A stretch of DNA of 62,105 bases from contig JAHLFP010000036.1 of NCBI GenBank assembly GCA_018883715.1, positions 1 through 62,105 of the forward strand, in the 5' to 3' direction. The notes beneath the pieces were generated by a model. That model made no database searches, was not told the origin of the DNA, and worked only from the letters and a program-made list of their open reading frames with translations. The translations under genes were made by a program, and so were the position numbers. Positions 1 to 11,190 of this stretch are shown one piece after another. The DNA is from Candidatus Allofournierella pullistercoris (GTDB lineage Bacteria > Bacillota > Clostridia > Oscillospirales > Ruminococcaceae). Within the stretch, counting starts at the first letter, position 1; each line of letters begins with the position of its first letter.

Positions 1-230
1 GAGTAGCCGTGGGCTTCGGGGTAGGTGTAGCTGTTGGCTTCGGGGTAGGAGTAGCCGTAGGCTTCGGAGTAGGAGTAGCCGTGGGCTTCGGGGTAGGTGT
101 AGCTGTCGGCTCCGGAGTAGGGGTAGCTGTCGGCTCCGGAGTAGGGGTAGCTGTCGGCTTTGGTGTTGGAGTAGCCGTGGGCTCTGGAGTGGGAGTAGCC
201 GTGGACTCCGGGGTAGGAGTAGCTGTGGGA
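1..230. repeat. 24-bp tandem repeat (TPTPxPTA octapeptide on minus strand), about 9-10 visible copies, truncated by window edge
   Basis: Visible periodic unit such as gtgggcttcggggtaggtgtagct with point variants. Confidence 0.9.
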
Positions 231-697
231 CGGTTTGCCCCGATGATCACATAAAGCCCGGTGGGCTGACCATAAGCCACTTGGTTATCCTGGATATTCA
301 GCCAAATGGGGACAACACTTACAAGGTATGTACCATTTTTCAAGGTGAATTCATAGGAATTTACGGTGGCAGGCAGACTTACATTAGAGCCGGGCACAAT
401 CACCTGATAACCAAGCAAGGTCCAGGTGTCATTGCCGGAAGGGGTATCCCAGGTAAGGGTGACAGTACCCTGCGAGCCCACAAATGCGGATACATTTGTG
501 GTGTTGCTGGGCAGAGAGCTGCCCGAACCAACCGGGAGCAGTGCCAGCTCTTCGGCTGTTTGTTCGTTGGAAGTGTCCACAGGGTTGGATACAGTTTCAG
601 AAGATGCAACAGCTGCGATGGTGGTGGGAGCGGAGGAAGACGCTACCAGCACAGTGGACAGTCCCAGCGCTAAAATGCGCTTGCAAAACTGGGTCAT
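1..697 (-). CDS. Secreted/surface protein with FN3-like domain and Thr-Pro-rich repeat tail (3' end runs off window)
   Basis: Minus-strand reading from ATG at 697 with RBS (aggagatttcctt): MTQFCKRILALGLSTVLVASSSAPTTIAAVASSETV..., a signal-peptide-like start, then a FN3-like domain and (TPTPxPTA)n. The open frame continues past position 1. Confidence 0.75.
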   Translation of the reverse strand, partial: MTQFCKRILALGLSTVLVASSSAPTTIAAVASSETVSNPVDTSNEQTAEELALLPVGSGSSLPSNTTNVSAFVGSQGTVTLTWDTPSGNDTWTLLGYQVIVPGSNVSLPATVNSYEFTLKNGTYLVSVVPIWLNIQDNQVAYGQPTGLYVIIGANRPTATPTPESTATPTPEPTATPTPKPTATPTPEPTATPTPEPTATPTPKPTATPTPKPTATPTPKPTATPTPKPTAT

Positions 698-799
698 AAG
701 GAAATCTCCTTCGTGGTTGAAAATAACAAAGCCAAGTATATTGGGTTACAGAGCCTGGACGTAAAGGCACACCCAGAACACATTAACACTCCTATTATA

Positions 800-836
800 A
801 AGGGGTAATCGGCGGATCGTCAAGTAAGGTAAATTG
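800..836 (-). promoter_or_regulatory. Sigma-A-type promoter for the first surface-protein gene
   Basis: Minus strand TTGACG-(18 nt)-TATAAT upstream of the 697 start. Confidence 0.5.
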
Positions 837-1041
837 ATAGAAATGGGGGATTCGTCTTTTTTAAAGAAATATTCTTAAAAAACAAAAACTGATACGAAGA
901 ATACCCAAGGAATAGGGTGGATAAACAAGGGAAATCCGCTGTTATTTTATAGTATCAATGAACACCGGAAATTGTGTTTACCGTCCATAGGATACCCCAG
1001 CTAAGAATTTTGAAAAATACCTTTTATCGGGGGAGGATACT

Positions 1042-1085
1042 AAAAAACCCAATGCCCGCCACAAAAGCAGAGCATTGGGTTTTTG
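1042..1085. terminator. Intrinsic terminator hairpin
   Basis: aaaaaacccaatgc...gcattgggttttt, between the two surface-protein genes. Confidence 0.75.
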
Positions 1086-1110
1086 TGTTAAAAGGATAGG
1101 AAGAGGTGAT

Positions 1111-1962
1111 TTATAGCATCATTCTCCTTTTCCGGCTGGTAGTACAAATCCACGGTTTTTCCGCCATAGACCTTAGCGTCAAGCTGATATTCCAAGGTAG
1201 CCTTACCGGGAAGCTTTCCGCTGAATGCGGTGTCAAATGCGGTATAGGGGTTGCCTTGGGTTCCGGAGTGGGAGTTGCAGTAGGTTCCGGAGTGGGAGTA
1301 GGTGTGGGTTGGACAGACGGGGTAAATGGCTCATACTCCAGCCAAGATTCAAAGGAGGAATAACGTCCTCCTGGCGCTATCGCACCAGTGATGGTATTGC
1401 GCCAAACCGCCTGTATTGATACATCATATCTGATATTCGGCAACGGGGCCTTAAAAGTATAGCGAGTTTGAGTGGCGGGCAGATCCACCGAGCGGGAGCC
1501 AGAAACAAAAACCCTATAGTGATCTAGTATCCAGCTTGTATTGCCCGTCAAGGAATCCCATTCAAGGAACAAAGCGTTATCGCTGGTTACACCTTCTGAA
1601 AAGGATGAGAATCCCTTAGGCATCGGTTCAATCGACGTAGCCATGGGATCGATTTCTCCGATGGCGACATGAACTAAACTGGAGCTTGCGCGTACCGTAC
1701 CATCCTCGTTATTCCGCCACATGGCGGTGACACTCAAAGCGTATATGCCATCCTCGCTTATAGTGAATTCAAGGGAGTTTTGGTCAGCAGGTAGATTCAA
1801 GCGAGAACCGGGAACAGTCACTCGATATTCGTCCAAACTCCAAGTAGAATTACTACTCTTAGGGGTAGTCCGAGTAAGGGTAACATGGCCGTCGGGGCTT
1901 ACATCTGCGGATAATTCAGTGATGGTGCTGGGAATATTGAGTGTGTCCTCAGCCGGGGTCAC
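1111..1962 (-). pseudogene. Second FN3-like surface-protein paralog; no signal peptide and apparent frameshift in the TP repeat
   Basis: Two domains similar to the first gene (VTLTRTTPKSSNSTWSLDEYRVTVPGSRLNLPADQNSLEFTI vs VTLTWDTPSGNDTWTLLGYQVIVPGSNVSLPATVNSYEFTL). The frame has only a GTG start at 1962 and ends in atypical residues after the repeat. The -1 frame gives a plausible C-terminus ending at 1088. Confidence 0.55.
1262..1312. repeat. Short TP-rich repeat tract inside the second surface gene
   Basis: ttccggagtgggagttgcagtaggttccggagtgggagtaggtgtgggt. Confidence 0.7.
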
Positions 1963-1968
1963 TGTGTC

Positions 1969-2047
1969 CTGAGAGCTGATCGATACAAGGCTTGTCTGCC
2001 TTTGACGGAATGGGGTTCCGTCTTGGGGTAGGGGGTATCGCTCTCAG
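1969..2047 (-). ncRNA. Candidate structured leader RNA or small palindromic element (three-stem fold)
   Basis: Minus-strand stems: CUGAGAGC/GCUCUCAG plus GAUAC/GUAUC; GACGGAA-CCCCA-UUCCGUC; AAGGC-AGACAA-GCCUU. The predicted TSS of the promoter at 2053-2081 coincides with the first stem. Confidence 0.5.
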
Positions 2048-2052
2048 AAGTT

Positions 2053-2081
2053 ATTATAAAGATAGCTTTGGGTGCAGTCAA
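2053..2081 (-). promoter_or_regulatory. Sigma-A-type promoter
   Basis: Minus strand TTGACT-(17 nt)-TATAAT. Confidence 0.65.
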
Positions 2082-2164
2082 GTTAAATGTGTCAATAAAA
2101 CTGAAAGTTTCTTCATTTTCTAAGAAATAAACCTACAAAAACAAATGTAAATGCGAGGAATTAA

Positions 2165-2220
2165 AAAAAGGATACCGCAAAATTTTCGCATCTTTCACGA
2201 AAATTCACGGTATCCTTTTG
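2165..2220 (-). terminator. Terminator of the atp operon
   Basis: GGATACCG...CGGTATCC stem followed by a T-run on the minus strand, directly after atpC. Confidence 0.75.
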
Positions 2221-2234
2221 GTTTATAAAAGAGA

Positions 2235-4048
<1,814 letters not shown>

Positions 4049-4053
4049 TCAAA

Positions 4054-5046
4054 TCATAACAAAGGGGATGTCGCAGTCTGTGCAACATCTGGGCAGATGG
4101 CTTCCATAGTGCCGTCTGCCTGCACCATATAAATCTGTTGAATAGAAGGGCTGTCCGGGGTATTAAACCGCTGGATTTTCTGCTGAGAGCCTGCCACAAT
4201 CTCGGTTAATTCCTGGGTAATGGCGGACTGCCGGGCACGGTTAAACTCCAAAGAAAGGCGGCGAATCATATCCCGGGCATTTTTGGTGGAGGAGTCCATT
4301 GCTGTCATGCGAGCATTCTGCTCACTGCAAAAGGATTCCACCAAACAGCCGAATACCACACCTTTCAGGTAGCCGGGCACAATTTTATCCATAACTTTAT
4401 GGGCAGAGGGTACATAGGTCACCCGCCGTTTATAGCGTCCGCCGCTGTATTCCGGTTCGCTGTACTCAAACTGGTTGATGTCCAGCGGCAAAAGCTGATA
4501 GACACTGGGCCGAATCAGCAGGGGGCTGACCATATGGGTGTAAATCATATGCACCTCGTCCAGTTCCCCGTTTAAAAACAGGGCGGTGACTTCCTCGCTG
4601 ATGTCCCGGGCCCGGGTAACGGTGGGGTCCTGGGCGGTGTACAGGAATTCTTCCTGCACGGGAATGCCCCGGTGGGCAAAATAAGCCCGTCCCACCTGAC
4701 CAATGACAAACAGCCGGAAGTTGGGCGTCTGGGCCAGTTTTTCCTCGGCCAATTTCAGGATATTGTGGTTATAGGAACTGCAAAGCCCCTTGTCACTGGT
4801 TACCACAATATAGCCCACCTTGCGGTGGCCGCCTCGCTGTTCCATCAGAGGGTGTTCCACCCGTCCAGAGTGGTGGAGAATATCCGCAATGGTTTCCTGG
4901 ATTTTTTGGAAATAGGGGAAAACATTGTTCAACTGTTGGCGGGCCTTCCGCATCTTGGAAGAGGAGATAAGATACATCGCATTGGTGATTTTCAGGGTTT
5001 GATCCACGCTGTTAATACGGGTGCGAATCTCTTTTATGCTTGCCAT
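4054..5046 (-). CDS. atpG: ATP synthase gamma subunit
   Basis: [36 protein letters not shown]-terminal [24 protein letters not shown]. Confidence 0.95.
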   Translation of the reverse strand: MASIKEIRTRINSVDQTLKITNAMYLISSSKMRKARQQLNNVFPYFQKIQETIADILHHSGRVEHPLMEQRGGHRKVGYIVVTSDKGLCSSYNHNILKLAEEKLAQTPNFRLFVIGQVGRAYFAHRGIPVQEEFLYTAQDPTVTRARDISEEVTALFLNGELDEVHMIYTHMVSPLLIRPSVYQLLPLDINQFEYSEPEYSGGRYKRRVTYVPSAHKVMDKIVPGYLKGVVFGCLVESFCSEQNARMTAMDSSTKNARDMIRRLSLEFNRARQSAITQELTEIVAGSQQKIQRFNTPDSPSIQQIYMVQADGTMEAICPDVAQTATSPLL

Positions 5047-6560
5047 TGTGCGCTCACCTGATCCTTATAGGTTTGCAACTGGGTACGAATTTCTTCGGAT
5101 GCACCGGCGGACAATGCACCGCTGGTTTCGATTTCCTCCAGCAGATGGGGCTGGGTGTTTTGCAGATAGTCCACAAATCCTTGCGCAAAGGTGCGAACCT
5201 GTGCCAGGGGGACATCCGCCAGCAGGTTGCTGGTGGCAATATACAGAATGATGGCCTGACGGCTTACGCTCATGGGGCTGTGCAAAGGCTGTTTCAGCAG
5301 TTCCATCAGCCGCTTGCCGTGGTCCAAAGCGTCCTTGGTGGCCTTATCCAAATCCGAGCTGAACTGGGTGAATACCTCCAGCTCCCGGAAGCGAGCCAGG
5401 TCGATGCGCAGAGTACCAGCTGTCTTTTTGATGGCCTTGGTCTGGGCGGCACCGCCCACACGGCTTACCGAAAGGCCCACGTTGACAGCGGGGCGCTGGC
5501 CAGCAAAGAACAGGTTGTTTTCCAGGTAAATCTGACCATCGGTGATGGAGATTACGTTGGTGGGAATGTAAGCGGATACGTCGCCGGCCTGGGTTTCAAT
5601 GATGGGCAGGGCGGTCATGGAGCCGCCGCCGTATTCCTTGGTCAGACGGCAGGAACGCTCCAGCAGACGGCTGTGCAGATAGAACACGTCACCGGGGTAG
5701 GCTTCACGTCCCGGACTGCGATGCAGCAGCAGGGACAGGGCACGATAGGCCACCGCATGCTTGGAAAGGTCATCATAGACAATCAGAACATCCTTACCCT
5801 TGCTCATGAAATACTCGCCCAGTGCAGTTGCGGAATAGGGGGCGATGTATTGCAGGGGAGCGGACTCGCTTGCAGGGCTGGACACAATGATGGTGTAATC
5901 CATTGCGCCGTACTGGATAAAGGTGTTGCGCAGCTGGGCAATGGTGGAAGATTTCTGACCGATTGCCACATAGATGCAGATGACATCCTTGCCCTTCTGG
6001 TTCAAGATGGCATCCACCGCAATGGAGGTCTTACCAGTCTGGCGGTCGCCGATAATCAGCTCACGCTGTCCCCGTCCGATGGGAACCATGGCGTCAATGG
6101 CCATGATGCCGGTCTGCATGGGAACGTTCACCGGCTCACGGGATACAACACCGGAGGCCTCTCGCTCGATGGGCAGGGTCTGGGTGGTTTCGATGGGGCC
6201 AAGGCCGTCAATGGGCTGTGCCAGGGCGTTTACGGTGCGTCCCACCATGGCATCACCCACCGGAACATCCGCCGCACGACCAGTGCGCTTTACAACGCTG
6301 CCCTCTTTCAGGCCGTCGTCATCGCCCAAAAGAACAACACCTACGCTGTCCCGCTCCAGATTCAAAACAATGCCCTTGGTGTCGTTTTCAAACTCCACCA
6401 GTTCGCCATATACAGCGTTGTTCAGGCCGTATACAGTGGCAATGCCGTCGCCAATTTCCAGGATGGAACCTGTTTCGTCACAGGTGGCACGGCTGTCATA
6501 CTGCTCGATTTCCTGACGCAGAATGGAGATAATTTCTTCGGATTGATTCACAGCATTCAC
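5034..6560 (-). CDS. atpA: ATP synthase alpha subunit
   Basis: [27 protein letters not shown]. Confidence 0.98.
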   Translation of the reverse strand: MNAVNQSEEIISILRQEIEQYDSRATCDETGSILEIGDGIATVYGLNNAVYGELVEFENDTKGIVLNLERDSVGVVLLGDDDGLKEGSVVKRTGRAADVPVGDAMVGRTVNALAQPIDGLGPIETTQTLPIEREASGVVSREPVNVPMQTGIMAIDAMVPIGRGQRELIIGDRQTGKTSIAVDAILNQKGKDVICIYVAIGQKSSTIAQLRNTFIQYGAMDYTIIVSSPASESAPLQYIAPYSATALGEYFMSKGKDVLIVYDDLSKHAVAYRALSLLLHRSPGREAYPGDVFYLHSRLLERSCRLTKEYGGGSMTALPIIETQAGDVSAYIPTNVISITDGQIYLENNLFFAGQRPAVNVGLSVSRVGGAAQTKAIKKTAGTLRIDLARFRELEVFTQFSSDLDKATKDALDHGKRLMELLKQPLHSPMSVSRQAIILYIATSNLLADVPLAQVRTFAQGFVDYLQNTQPHLLEEIETSGALSAGASEEIRTQLQTYKDQVSAQWQA

Positions 6561-7072
6561 CTCTCTTGCAGTTGACGAGACAAACGTTTCAACTGCCCGC
6601 TTACACTCTTGTTATAGGTTACTCCGTCCAGTTCCAGCACAAAGCCGCCCAGCAGTTCTGGCTCAAGGCTAATGCGCATCTCCACCGCAGCAAGCCCATG
6701 CTGTTTGCACATGGCCTGACCAAGCTGGCGGATGGTTTGCTCGCTGGGAGTATGGGCACAGCGTAACAGGCAAACCGCCTTGTTTTGCTGGTGCAGGTGC
6801 AGGATATGGAACTGTTCCAGAATCTCATTTAAAAGAAAAAACCGACCCTTTTCAGCCAGCAAGTCATAAAAATTGTGCAGTTGCTGGGGGCAGTCGGTAA
6901 AAGGCAGGCGGTGTAACACCGCCTGCTTTTCTTTACAGCAAATTGCCGGGCTGATTAAAACATGATACAGCTCGTTATGGGATAAAATCAGGTCTGCCGT
7001 TTGGCGAAGCTGGGTTTCACTCACCCCAGCTTGCAGCAGGGCAGTGGCATAACGAATGGCAAGTTGACTCAT
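6557..7072 (-). CDS. atpH: ATP synthase delta subunit
   Basis: Position in operon; C-terminal [32 protein letters not shown]. Confidence 0.85.
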   Translation of the reverse strand: MSQLAIRYATALLQAGVSETQLRQTADLILSHNELYHVLISPAICCKEKQAVLHRLPFTDCPQQLHNFYDLLAEKGRFFLLNEILEQFHILHLHQQNKAVCLLRCAHTPSEQTIRQLGQAMCKQHGLAAVEMRISLEPELLGGFVLELDGVTYNKSVSGQLKRLSRQLQER

Positions 7073-7560
7073 TTGCGTTCCTCCACTTCCTGCAAAAAGG
7101 CGCCCACCAGGGCCTCATCCGACTGGCTGTCCAGACGCTGTGCACACACACGGGAAGCCGCCATCAGGGACAGCATGGCAATCTCCTGACGGGTTTGCTG
7201 CAAAAGAGCATCTCGGTCAGCGGCGGCCTGTTGCTGGGCGGCCTGCTTCAGACGGTCAATGTCCTGCCGTGCCTGTTCCATGCGTGCTTCGTATTCTGCT
7301 TGCGCCTGTTTTTTAGCCTGTTCAATAATCTGCTGTGCTTCTTTTTTTGCGTTTTGCAGATTGGATTCATAGGTCTGCTTGGTTTGATTTGCTTCGTCCA
7401 GGCGGTTTTCCGCATCCTGGATGGTGTCAGCAATCTCCTTGGAGCGCTGGTCCAGCATCCGGGTTACAGGCCCGAACAGGAAGTGCTTCATAAGAACAAG
7501 CAGTACAGCCAGATTGATGAATACCCATACGATTTCTGCGTTTATATTCAAAATCGACAT
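7069..7560 (-). CDS. atpF: ATP synthase b subunit
   Basis: N-terminal TM helix followed by long Q/K/A/E-rich coiled coil; operon position. Confidence 0.9.
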   Translation of the reverse strand: MSILNINAEIVWVFINLAVLLVLMKHFLFGPVTRMLDQRSKEIADTIQDAENRLDEANQTKQTYESNLQNAKKEAQQIIEQAKKQAQAEYEARMEQARQDIDRLKQAAQQQAAADRDALLQQTRQEIAMLSLMAASRVCAQRLDSQSDEALVGAFLQEVEERK

Positions 7561-7575
7561 GGTGTATCCCCTCCA

Positions 7576-7803
7576 TTACTGCATGAAGATGAGCAGGATG
7601 GCAATCAGGAAGCCGTAGATAGCGGTAGCCTCAGCCAGTGCACAGCCCAGCAGCAGGTTGCTGCTGATTTTGCTTGCAGCTTCGGGCTGGCGGGCAATGG
7701 CCTCGTTGGATTTACCGGTGGCAATACCGATGCCGATAGCGGCACCCAGACCAACCAGAACAGCAAGAGCGGCGCCAATAGCAGTGACAGTAGACATAAT
7801 CAT
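7576..7803 (-). CDS. atpE: ATP synthase c subunit
   Basis: Two-helix proteolipid with ARQPEA loop and ALAEATAIYGFLIA. Confidence 0.95.
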   Translation of the reverse strand: MIMSTVTAIGAALAVLVGLGAAIGIGIATGKSNEAIARQPEAASKISSNLLLGCALAEATAIYGFLIAILLIFMQ

Positions 7804-7842
7804 TTCCTCCTAAAAATAAGACAATCTTTTTTATAATATGGT

Positions 7843-8523
7843 TTACTCGATGGCTTCGGACAAGAACAGGGTGGTCAAAAAGACAAAGACCACAGCCTGG
7901 ATGATACCGTCAAACGCATCAAAGTAAAGACTGAGCGGAATGGGAACAATGGCCGGAGCAATAATCTTGACCAGTTCCATAATAACGAACGAGGCAAAGA
8001 CGTTGCCGAACAGTCGCATACACAGCGACAAAGGCCGGATTCCAATTTCCAAAATGTTCAGCGGTGCGACAATGGGCGATGGTTCGGCGAATTTTTTCAG
8101 TCCGCCTTTAAGGCCCTTCACCATAAAGCTGGAGCCGTATACCAGCACCGTGGAGATTACCGCCATGCCGGCGGTTACGTTCAAGTCCTTAGTGGGTGGT
8201 TTAATTCCCACAAATTCGGACAGGTTTGCCAGCACAAGATAGATTCCCATGGTGCCAAGAATCGGCGCATAGGTGCGCCAGTGATGCCCCAGATGCTCCT
8301 TGCAAAAGTTGTTCATGAAGCCAACCAGGGTTTCTGCCACCATCTGCTTGCGCCCGGGCACTTTTTTCATGTTGTGGGTCAGCCAGATGGCCACCAGCGT
8401 AACGCCGGCGATTAAAATCCAGCTTGCAACCGCAGACTCCGGAACTGGAATTCCTCCAAATAGGGGAATCTCAAAGGCCGTCTTGTTTTCAAGCGCATGC
8501 ATCAGCTCTTCTTTGATGTTCAT
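7843..8523 (-). CDS. atpB: ATP synthase a subunit
   Basis: Start at MNIKEELMHALENKTAF with RBS; LCMRLFGNVFASFVIMELV motif. Confidence 0.93.
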   Translation of the reverse strand: MNIKEELMHALENKTAFEIPLFGGIPVPESAVASWILIAGVTLVAIWLTHNMKKVPGRKQMVAETLVGFMNNFCKEHLGHHWRTYAPILGTMGIYLVLANLSEFVGIKPPTKDLNVTAGMAVISTVLVYGSSFMVKGLKGGLKKFAEPSPIVAPLNILEIGIRPLSLCMRLFGNVFASFVIMELVKIIAPAIVPIPLSLYFDAFDGIIQAVVFVFLTTLFLSEAIE

Positions 8524-8799
8524 GTTCTGTTTCCCCCCTTTGCGTGACTTACCTATTATATTGCCATGGCTGGAAGGCGGCAAGCTTATGAAAGTAAAAA
8601 AAATAACCACACAAGAGCAATCCAGTTTTGCACCAATCAAGCCCCCAAATGTGAAAAACATGGGTCATCTTGTGTATAATCCAGGCGAATATAGGGGGAA
8701 TCCGGGGGAATTTCGTTGTGGGAACAGGGTGGGTATGGTATGATGAAAGGGAAATCTATCATCCACCAACAGCCGCAACAATGAAAGGGGAGACGGTTT

Positions 8800-10401
8800 A
8801 TGAAAGCCTTAAAATGGAAGCAAACCTTAAAGCGAACCCTGGCCAGCCAGCTTTTTTTAATCAGTGTGCTGAGCGTACTTGTGGCATTGATTTTGGGCAT
8901 GGTCAGCACCTTGTTTTTGAATCTGCGAACCAACCAGCGAGGGATTGACAAACACATCATGGAAGTGGCTCAGATGTTGGCTGAAATTGACAGTGTGGGC
9001 CAGCTGTGTCAGCAGGGTATTCCTGTTGAAAGTGACCTGTTGAGGGCGGTAGGCGAGCAGATGGAAGACCTGGATGTGGTGCTGGTAACGGATACAACGG
9101 GAAAGGTGTTAGCCGCAAGTGCTGGATGGGAGGGGGACACAGTTGAAATCCCTGCCATGGAAGGCTCTCAGGGAGTGATTCAGCAAGGCGAGATGGAGCA
9201 GGGGCTGGAACGTTGTGCCTATGCACCAATTTTTCTGGATGGAACTTTAGTGGGCTATGCCATGACCGGAGTACAGCGGGATTTGATGCACGAGATGGTA
9301 GGCTCCACTGTATTGCAGTATGTGATAATTGGCCTTGTTGCCCTTGCCATCGGCAGTTTGCTGGCAAGATGGATGGCCGGAATTATCAAACAGGAATTGC
9401 ATGGCTATGAACCCAATGATTTTGTTCAGCTGATGCAAAGACGAACCGAGGTGTGGGATGCACTGGAAGAAGGGGTACTGGCCATTGATGCTTCCAGCCG
9501 CATTGTTTATCTGAATGCGGCGGCGGCCCAGATGCTTCATCTTTCTCCGGATAAATCCGTGGTGGGCGCTCCCTTGCGCAAGGTCTATCCTGCCAGCACC
9601 CTGAACCGGATTTTAAAAACCGGAAAATCCGAATACAACGTGCCCTTGCTGTCCATTTCGGACGCAAATCTGTTGTCCGACCGGGTACCACTGCGCCGGG
9701 ATGGCAAGGTGGTGGGGGCGGTGGCCATCTTCCGCAACCGAACCGAACTGATTCGGCTGGCACAGGATTTAAGTGGTGTGCGCCATATTATGGAGGCACT
9801 GCGAGCCAACAACCATGAATTTATGAACAAACTCCATGTGATTTTGGGGCTTTTGCAACTGGAAGAATACCAGCAGGCCACCGATTATGTACTGGAACTC
9901 ACCCAAAGCAAGAGCCAGTCTGCGGCGGGTATCAGTCGGCGCATTGCAGAGCCATCGGTGGCGGCACTGCTGATTGGAAAGCTGAGCCGTGCTGAGGAAC
10001 TGAAGGTGAAACTTCGGCTGGACACCACAAGCCACCTACCCCAGGGAAATCACTGTCTTTCCCCAGACCAGCTTGTGATGGTACTGGGCAACTTGATTGA
10101 AAATGCCTTGGATTCCTTCCGGCATGTGGCAGTACATGCACTGCGGGAGGTGGAAGTGTGTATAAAGGAAGATGAAACAGGACTGCTCATCTGTGTGGAG
10201 GATACCGGGTCAGGCATGAACGAAACCGTGCGCCAGCGGATGTTTGAAACTGGCTTTTCCACCAAGGGGAAAGGTAGAGGAACAGGACTGGGGCTGGTGA
10301 AACGGGTGGTGGACACTCACGAGGGGAGCATCCGGGTGGATTCCGCTCCGGGCAGGGGAACCACTGTCACCATTCATATCCCACCCCAACAGGCAGACTA
10401 A
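8800..10401 (+). CDS. CitA/DcuS-like sensor histidine kinase
   Basis: TM-sensor-TM, PAS-like region, NNHEFMNKLHVILGLLQL H-box, GTGLGLVKRVVDTHEG ATPase motif. Confidence 0.9.
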   Translation: MKALKWKQTLKRTLASQLFLISVLSVLVALILGMVSTLFLNLRTNQRGIDKHIMEVAQMLAEIDSVGQLCQQGIPVESDLLRAVGEQMEDLDVVLVTDTTGKVLAASAGWEGDTVEIPAMEGSQGVIQQGEMEQGLERCAYAPIFLDGTLVGYAMTGVQRDLMHEMVGSTVLQYVIIGLVALAIGSLLARWMAGIIKQELHGYEPNDFVQLMQRRTEVWDALEEGVLAIDASSRIVYLNAAAAQMLHLSPDKSVVGAPLRKVYPASTLNRILKTGKSEYNVPLLSISDANLLSDRVPLRRDGKVVGAVAIFRNRTELIRLAQDLSGVRHIMEALRANNHEFMNKLHVILGLLQLEEYQQATDYVLELTQSKSQSAAGISRRIAEPSVAALLIGKLSRAEELKVKLRLDTTSHLPQGNHCLSPDQLVMVLGNLIENALDSFRHVAVHALREVEVCIKEDETGLLICVEDTGSGMNETVRQRMFETGFSTKGKGRGTGLGLVKRVVDTHEGSIRVDSAPGRGTTVTIHIPPQQAD

Positions 10402-10413
10402 GGAGGAAGCAAG

Positions 10414-11109
10414 ATGAATCGATCAAGGCCGCTGTACCATGTGGTTATCGTGGAGGATGACCCCATGGTGGCCATGCTGAACCGTCGATACACCCAAAAA
10501 GACGAACGGTTTGTGGTGGATAAGGAATTTAATCAGGGACAGCAGGCGCTGGATTACCTGCGTTACCACCCGGCGGATTTATTGCTGTTGGATTTATACA
10601 TGCCCCAGATGGGCGGGCTGGAACTGCTTCGGATGTTGCGCACCGCAGGTGTCTGTGTGGATGTGATTTTGATTACAGCCGCCAGTGACGCCGCCAGCGT
10701 GGAACAAGCCATGCGCCTTGGGGTGGTGGATTATCTGGTAAAGCCCTTTGCCTATCAGCGGTTTCAGCAGGCACTGGACCATTTTCATCGCCGCCGTCAA
10801 GCGGTGCAGTGTCCGGTCATCAGCCAGGAAAGTCTGGACAAGCTGTTACATATTCAGGCAGATGTGGTGAATCACAGCATTCCTAAGGGATTACAGCAAA
10901 AAACACTGGACTATATCTGCCAATACCTGCATACGCAAAGCGGTGGGCAAACCTGCGAGCAGATTGCCCATGGCGTGGGACTGTCCGCCGTGACGGTGCG
11001 CCACTACATGGCCTATCTGACCCAAACCGGACAGGTGGAAAACCAGGTGGATTACTCCACCGGAGGCAGACCCAGCACCCTGTACCGGATGGCGGGGTCG
11101 GGGCATTGA
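10414..11109 (+). CDS. CitB/DcuR-like response regulator
   Basis: VVIVEDDPMVAMLNRRY, DLLLLDLYMPQMGG, C-terminal HTH; directly follows the kinase. Confidence 0.9.
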   Translation: MNRSRPLYHVVIVEDDPMVAMLNRRYTQKDERFVVDKEFNQGQQALDYLRYHPADLLLLDLYMPQMGGLELLRMLRTAGVCVDVILITAASDAASVEQAMRLGVVDYLVKPFAYQRFQQALDHFHRRRQAVQCPVISQESLDKLLHIQADVVNHSIPKGLQQKTLDYICQYLHTQSGGQTCEQIAHGVGLSAVTVRHYMAYLTQTGQVENQVDYSTGGRPSTLYRMAGSGH

Positions 11110-11190
11110 CTTTATAGGGGAAAAGCGTTATATTAAAATGAGTATAATGCATTGTGGAAAACTTATTTCCTGCAACAAGGGGGTGTGTTC

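Noticed and set aside
9-254. Plus-strand MGFGVGVAVG repeat protein
   Set aside because: It is the reverse strand of the TPTPxPTA repeat of the signal-peptide-bearing minus-strand gene; no RBS is visible at the window edge.
1969-2047. Identification of the palindromic leader as a c-di-GMP (GEMM) or TPP riboswitch
   Set aside because: It lacks the GEMM GNRA tetraloop/receptor layout and the TPP conserved core; the CUGAGA string alone is not sufficient.
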